A stretch of DNA of 8,547 bases from Candidatus Poseidoniaceae archaeon (GTDB taxonomy: Archaea > Thermoplasmatota > Poseidoniia > Poseidoniales > Poseidoniaceae): NCBI GenBank assembly GCA_029250305.1, contig JAQXFM010000006.1, forward strand, positions 1 through 8,547, given 5' to 3'. The notes under the pieces were generated by a model. That model saw nothing but the letters and a program-made list of their open reading frames with translations. It had not been told where the DNA came from and did not search any database. Below are positions 5,512 to 8,547 of this stretch, piece by piece. Numbering within the stretch: position 1 is the first letter of the stretch; every line of letters begins with the position of its first letter. The position numbers and the translations under genes are program-made.

Positions 5512-6654
5512 GCTTCCAAGGCCCGAGAACTCATCATCGTCGTCTTCGTCCGAAGTGGTACTACCTGCACCGAATACACTGCTTGAAAGAACGTATTCAA
5601 CGAGGGCTTTTTCCGTTTGAGTTTCGCTTCCTTCGATCAAATAGCGCTCAATAAACTCCCGTTCATACGTTGAGGCGGCGTTGGTGATGTAGCGCACTGA
5701 AAGAAAGTTGCGAACCAATGGGTGTTGAATGGTGCACAACTTTCGAATAATTTCCATTTGCCAAATCTCGTTCCTGTATCGGAACAGGTGGATGCAATCT
5801 TGGAGCGCGTCTTCCTGTGCCATCTCGATGTAAGTGTCGAGCACTGGGCCAAGTACACAAGGATCGTCAAATTGAACCAACCGCTTCAAGATCGGAAGGT
5901 ACTCTTTTTGTGAGGGGGTGACAACCAAACCAATCATCTCGATGGCCCTTACTTTGGAAGCAAGTTGGTCGCTGTTGGATATCTCGACAAGCAAAGGCAG
6001 GTATGCCTTCATGTTCATGCCTCGACCGTAATACAATGCTTCCAATGTAATCATCACGAGGGATTCGTCTCGTGCTTGGTGGACCATCGTCTTCAACTGG
6101 CGCAGTGAAGCAAGGCACGGAAGTTGTCCCATCGCTTCTAAGGTATGTTTCACAACGGTGTCGTCTTCATGAACGAGCAGAGCTGTGAGTTTTTCAAATG
6201 GAAAAAATTTGTACAATGTCGAAGGATACATTGTCAGTGGGACGCCTTTCGAAGAGAGCAGCATGAGCAGCGCAGCGCAAAGGTCGAGGTCAGGAACTTG
6301 GTGATCGTAATCATTGCCCATCTCAATGCAGAGCTCATTTGAATTCACAAATGCCGGCACATGCCCTTGTTCCCAATAATCCAAATTCAACGCCCGCTCT
6401 GCGCACAATCGGACATCAACCTGAACCTTGACGTCGTCCATGTATCCGACGGCCACAACACCGTTTGATGTGTTCTCATACTCGAGTGCTCCGTTTGAAT
6501 CGTTGACGATGTCATCAATCCAAGTGAGGGCGACCATGTTTCGTTGAATATCGATTTCGTCAATCTCCTCTGAGACCCTGATGACGCCGAATGTACTGGA
6601 GATGTTTCCCGCTGATGTTTTGCGTGGTTTCCTTGGTTTCCTTGCATTCGCCAT
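5500..6654 (-). CDS. Unrecognised cytosolic helical-repeat (HEAT-like) protein with acidic tail
   Basis: I do not recognise this 384-aa protein. It has no signal peptide or membrane helix. The N-terminus is very basic (ARKPRKPRKT, 4-13). Residues about 20-150 form a mixed alpha/beta region containing VVAVGYMDDVKVQVDVRL. From about 155 to 345 it is a succession of amphipathic helix pairs, such as DDTVVKHTLEAMGQL, DESLVMITLEALYYG and SKVRAIEMIGLVV, that resemble HEAT/armadillo units. Such solenoids usually serve as protein-binding scaffolds. The C-terminus is a flexible acidic run (DEDDDDE, 369-375) ending in FSGLGSLFG, which looks like a short binding motif. It has its own TATA box at leaderless distance, 37 nt after the thioredoxin-like gene, and overlaps the methyltransferase gene tail-to-tail. 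Confidence 0.85.
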   Translation of the reverse strand: MANARKPRKPRKTSAGNISSTFGVIRVSEEIDEIDIQRNMVALTWIDDIVNDSNGALEYENTSNGVVAVGYMDDVKVQVDVRLCAERALNLDYWEQGHVPAFVNSNELCIEMGNDYDHQVPDLDLCAALLMLLSSKGVPLTMYPSTLYKFFPFEKLTALLVHEDDTVVKHTLEAMGQLPCLASLRQLKTMVHQARDESLVMITLEALYYGRGMNMKAYLPLLVEISNSDQLASKVRAIEMIGLVVTPSQKEYLPILKRLVQFDDPCVLGPVLDTYIEMAQEDALQDCIHLFRYRNEIWQMEIIRKLCTIQHPLVRNFLSVRYITNAASTYEREFIERYLIEGSETQTEKALVEYVLSSSVFGAGSTTSDEDDDDEFSGLGSLFG

Positions 6655-6675
6655 GAATGCACTGTCTTTCGACGC

Positions 6676-6683
6676 TACTTAAA
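6676..6683 (-). promoter_or_regulatory. TATA box of the helical-repeat gene, leaderless spacing
   Basis: TTTAAGTA on the minus strand is close to the archaeal TATA consensus (TTTAWATA-like). Its centre is 25.5 nt before the ATG at 6654, so transcription would start at the initiation codon itself. No Shine-Dalgarno sequence is present before this ATG, in agreement. It is the clearest promoter in the window. Confidence 0.55.
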
Positions 6684-6691
6684 CGCCGAGT

Positions 6692-7198
6692 TCATTGGCC
6701 TTGAGCCCAGAAGTCCTCGATCACTTCATCGTCAATCATTGGACCGATGTGTCGGTCGATGACCATGCCATCTTTGCCGACAAGAATCAATGTTGGCGTG
6801 TTGTTGATTTCAAAGTCCTGAGCGAGACCGACGTTCATTGTGAAGGGAGCAGAAACGGTGCTGTCGTCCTTGCTTTCATTGACCTGTGTGTGCCATTCAC
6901 CTAGCTTCGTTTCGCCACCATCATTGGCATCGGTTGAAACCACAATGTACATTTCGCCGTCCAGATGGTTGGTCACAGCGTGCATGGTCGGGCGGCACTG
7001 GTTGCACCACGATGCAGAAAAGTGGAGAATGTAGTTTGTTCCAAGCAGGGATTCATCCCCATACTCAAGACCATCGTCTGCAATCATCGAGAATTCTGGA
7101 ACGGTTTCACTGGAGGATGCGTCGTCTCCACCAAGGCAACCTGGTGAAAAACTGAGCGCTGCGAGGAGCATCGTCAGAACGAGCGCTTTCATTTGCAT
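6692..7198 (-). CDS. Secreted thioredoxin-fold lipoprotein (TlpA-like)
   Basis: The 168-aa protein begins with a lipoprotein signal peptide: MQMKALVLTMLLAALSF, then SPGC with the lipid-attachment cysteine at 21 followed by LGGDDASSSE, a flexible linker typical of archaeal lipoproteins. The rest is a TlpA/ResA-type thioredoxin fold: PEFSMIADDG (34-43), the redox site SASWCNQCRP (61-70; C65 and C68), VVSTDANDGGETKLGEWH (86-103) and the cis-proline loop NNTPT (132-136, P135), then LVGKDGMVIDRHIG. It would work on the outer face of the membrane, reducing or exchanging disulfides, or in c-type cytochrome maturation as known for the family. ATG at 7192 (third codon) is an alternative start. It diverges from the TSP3 surface protein and lies upstream of the helical-repeat gene. 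Confidence 0.9.
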   Translation of the reverse strand: MQMKALVLTMLLAALSFSPGCLGGDDASSSETVPEFSMIADDGLEYGDESLLGTNYILHFSASWCNQCRPTMHAVTNHLDGEMYIVVSTDANDGGETKLGEWHTQVNESKDDSTVSAPFTMNVGLAQDFEINNTPTLILVGKDGMVIDRHIGPMIDDEVIEDFWAQGQ

Positions 7199-7217
7199 GA
7201 CCTGCCGTCAACTTGGT

Positions 7218-7241
7218 CCTTTTCAATCCCTTCCCTTTCAA
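7218..7241 (-). promoter_or_regulatory. Short direct repeat at the promoter position of the thioredoxin-like gene
   Basis: On the minus strand TTGAAAGGG (7241-7233) and TTGAAAAGG (7226-7218) form a direct repeat with a 15-nt period and one mismatch. The proximal copy contains TTGAAAAG, centred about 24.5 nt before the ATG at 7198, where a TATA-like element would lie. It could be a weak promoter with a repeated factor-binding site. Confidence 0.22.
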
Positions 7242-7245
7242 GTCT

Positions 7246-7258
7246 CATGGGTGCCATG
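7246..7258. promoter_or_regulatory. Small inverted repeat in the divergent spacer
   Basis: CATGG-GTG-CCATG is a perfect inverted repeat with 5-bp arms in the roughly 100-nt spacer between the thioredoxin-like and TSP3 genes. It could be an operator, but arms this short arise by chance fairly often. Confidence 0.2.
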
Positions 7259-7268
7259 TGATGGAGGG

Positions 7269-7276
7269 TTTGATAA
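7269..7276 (+). promoter_or_regulatory. TATA-like box for the TSP3 surface protein
   Basis: TTTGATAA is centred 26.5 nt before the ATG at 7299. This supports that ATG over the in-frame ATGs at 7281 and 7293, which lie too close to the box. The other leaderless-looking genes here show nearly the same spacing. Confidence 0.38.
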
Positions 7277-7298
7277 CCGAATGAGCATAGGAATGAGC

Positions 7299-8336
7299 AT
7301 GCGTCAATTCTTGGTATGGTTTTGTCTGTTCCTTGTGGTCGGTGCAAGCATGATTGAACCAAATCATGCGCCTTCGACAGAACTGTCGCATGCCTTTGTC
7401 GCCTTTGCCGATGGAGCGACGGGCAATGAAAGCAACAATGGTAGCACGAACAACGAAAGCGAAGAATGTCCCAATGGAAACGGAACCTCAACGCATGACA
7501 GAACCGGATGTTTGGACACGGATGGTGATGGCTATTCAGATCCAGATGCAACATGGAACATCAGCATGGGCGCCGATGCATTTCCCGAACGAGCCGATGC
7601 TTGGAGTGATTTAGACGGTGACTACTACGCGGATCAGCCCAACCTCGACATCACTGACGATTGCCCAACCCGCTTTGGAAAAAGTCGCTCTGTGTTGTAC
7701 GGCTGCTCCGACATGGATCTTGATTGGATTCCTGATGTCCTTGATACGGATATCGACGGCGATGGAATCTCGAATGAGTTGGAAATTGCTTCCTCTGGCG
7801 CTCTTTTCCAATACGACCCAATGGACGCCAATTCATACCCTATCGATACCGATTATGACACCATACCTGACGCCGTCGATGAAGATGATGACAACGACTA
7901 CTGGCCAGATGTCATCGAACTCGACCGCGGTTCTGACCCATTAGACCCCGATAACACGCCGTTCAATCGTTACTTTGGTGTGCCGACTGGCTTCTTCTAT
8001 TATGGAGGCTTTGAAACCGATGACAAGTATGACGGTGAGGCGCTTGAATTGTCATTATCTGGCCTCATGGAAGTGGTCACTGAAGAGTTAGTGATTCCCT
8101 TTTTGTTGATCCCTATTTACTTCTACGTGTTTTTCTCACGGCGACAGCGGTTTGAAGCCCTTCGGAAAGAAATCATTGAAGCCAAGAACGATGAAACATT
8201 GTTTGAACTTGAAGTCCGTGTCAATGAACTCATCAAAGACCGAAAAATCAAGACGTTGCACGGCCTGATTTTGAGAAACACCATTGAAGAGCAAGAAAAC
8301 AAAATCAGGTCTGCGCCAGCCAGTGAAGAAGAATGA
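7299..8336 (+). CDS. Thrombospondin type 3 repeat surface protein with membrane anchor and cytoplasmic tail
   Basis: From the ATG at 7299 the protein has 345 aa. Residues 1-20 form a signal peptide (MRQFLVWFCLFLVVGAS). Next comes a low-complexity Asn/Ser/Gly linker, then an Asp-rich calcium-binding region (about 56-222) with TSP3-like loops DTDGDGYSD, DLDGDYYAD, DTDIDGDGISNELE and DEDDDNDYWPD. Two units share a CP...G...GC pattern with identical spacing (C57/C71 and C122/C136), suggesting disulfides. A membrane helix lies at about 262-280 (EELVIPFLLIPIYFYVFFS). It is followed by SRRQR and a charged helical tail of about 60 residues (EALRKEIIEAKNDETLFELE onward) that should be cytoplasmic. It is probably a surface adhesion or structural protein needing calcium; no enzyme domain is visible. 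Starts at 7281 and 7293 are possible; GGAGG at 7263-7267 is a loosely placed ribosome-binding candidate for 7281. It ends 5 nt from the convergent gene. Confidence 0.87.
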   Translation: MRQFLVWFCLFLVVGASMIEPNHAPSTELSHAFVAFADGATGNESNNGSTNNESEECPNGNGTSTHDRTGCLDTDGDGYSDPDATWNISMGADAFPERADAWSDLDGDYYADQPNLDITDDCPTRFGKSRSVLYGCSDMDLDWIPDVLDTDIDGDGISNELEIASSGALFQYDPMDANSYPIDTDYDTIPDAVDEDDDNDYWPDVIELDRGSDPLDPDNTPFNRYFGVPTGFFYYGGFETDDKYDGEALELSLSGLMEVVTEELVIPFLLIPIYFYVFFSRRQRFEALRKEIIEAKNDETLFELEVRVNELIKDRKIKTLHGLILRNTIEEQENKIRSAPASEEE

Positions 8337-8341
8337 GCGGT

Positions 8342-8547
8342 TCACTCTTGTTCGCTTGAGAGGTGCTTCGGTTCTTCATCACGTCGTACCAAAAGCAGCA
8401 GCAAGAGCAAACCTGCAGCGCCACCAGTGCCCATTGCAATGTACAGCAAGACGGTTTCCGGCGTCAGTGGCTCATCTTCAGCAGCCGAGGAATCTGAGGG
8501 CGTTTCATCCTCTTGAGTGACGCCAAAGGAGCTGCCAACCGTTGGGG
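8342..8547 (-). CDS. C-terminal end of a single-pass membrane protein, N-terminus beyond the window
   Basis: The frame is open from the right edge to TGA at 8344-8342 and gives the last 67 residues. The order is an acidic, Ser/Pro-rich stretch likely outside the cell (QEDETPSDSSAAEDEPLTPE), a hydrophobic helix of about 22 residues (TVLLYIAMGTGGAAGLLLLL plus LLV), the stop-transfer RR, and a short charged cytoplasmic end (DEEPKHLSSEQE). This is the usual C-terminal anchor of an exported surface protein, resembling the topology of the other two large surface proteins here. No PGF or similar sorting motif precedes the helix. What the N-terminal part does cannot be said. The stop lies 5 nt from the end of the convergent TSP3 gene. 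Confidence 0.8.
   Translation of the reverse strand, partial: PTVGSSFGVTQEDETPSDSSAAEDEPLTPETVLLYIAMGTGGAAGLLLLLLLVRRDEEPKHLSSEQE

Noticed and set aside
7197..7298. Longer N-terminus of the TSP3 protein from ATG 7197
   Set aside because: It would bury the signal peptide behind 34 polar residues, overlap the start codon of the divergent lipoprotein gene, and ignore the TATA-like box at 7269-7276.
8342..8547. Archaeosortase sorting signal (PGF-CTERM type) at the C-terminus of the right-edge protein
   Set aside because: The order helix then RR is right, but no PGF or PEF motif precedes the helix and a 14-residue charged end follows it, so it is a simple membrane anchor.
1..8547. CRISPR arrays, tRNA or rRNA genes, insertion sequences, attachment sites, replication origin
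   Set aside because: No regularly spaced repeats, cloverleaf-like intergenic sequence, transposase or integrase motif, or origin-like repeat cluster was seen; spacers are all under about 120 nt.

Overview
The window looks like chromosomal DNA from a planktonic marine archaeon, most likely a Thermoplasmatota member of the Marine Group II (Poseidoniales) type. The case for Archaea is direct: a complete ribosomal protein L15e (a family found in archaea and eukaryotes, not bacteria), archaeal-style TATA elements about 25 nt from start codons, and a small stand-alone PRC-barrel protein. The assignment to Marine Group II is an inference from the style of the surface proteins: PKD and thrombospondin type 3 repeats rich in Asp, one C-terminal membrane helix, and a cytoplasmic tail. 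No rRNA, tRNA, CRISPR array, insertion sequence or phage gene was seen, and no stretch longer than about 120 nt is without a gene.

Layout. From the left edge to 2098 (minus strand) lies most of a large secreted and membrane-anchored protein: signal peptide, two tandem beta-sandwich domains, three PKD domains, one membrane helix, and a cytoplasmic tail cut by the window edge. Upstream of it on the same strand is an RNA/translation block, in transcription order: rhodanese (4747-4370), L15e (4251-3649), PRC-barrel protein (3546-3286), and an RNase Z-type metallo-beta-lactamase protein (3281-2145). The last two are 4 nt apart and probably translationally coupled. A SpoU/TrmH-family RNA 2'-O-methyltransferase (4798-5511, plus strand) diverges from the rhodanese. 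It meets tail-to-tail, with a 12-nt overlap, an unrecognised helical-repeat protein (6654-5500, minus). A thioredoxin-fold lipoprotein (7198-6692, minus) follows upstream, diverging from a TSP3-repeat membrane protein (7299-8336, plus). The C-terminus of another single-pass membrane protein (minus) enters from the right edge.

How it fits together. Two themes alternate: RNA and translation functions (L15e, RNase Z, SpoU methyltransferase, perhaps the PRC-barrel) and a cell-surface set (PKD protein, TSP3 protein, redox lipoprotein, right-edge membrane protein). The lipoprotein carries a WCxxC active site outside the membrane and sits beside a surface protein with two evenly spaced cysteine pairs, so it may act on surface disulfides; this is inference.

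The most unusual non-coding signal is a perfect 12-bp palindrome at 4767-4778. It lies exactly midway between the divergent start codons of the rhodanese and methyltransferase genes, at the position where nearby leaderless genes carry their TATA-like boxes.
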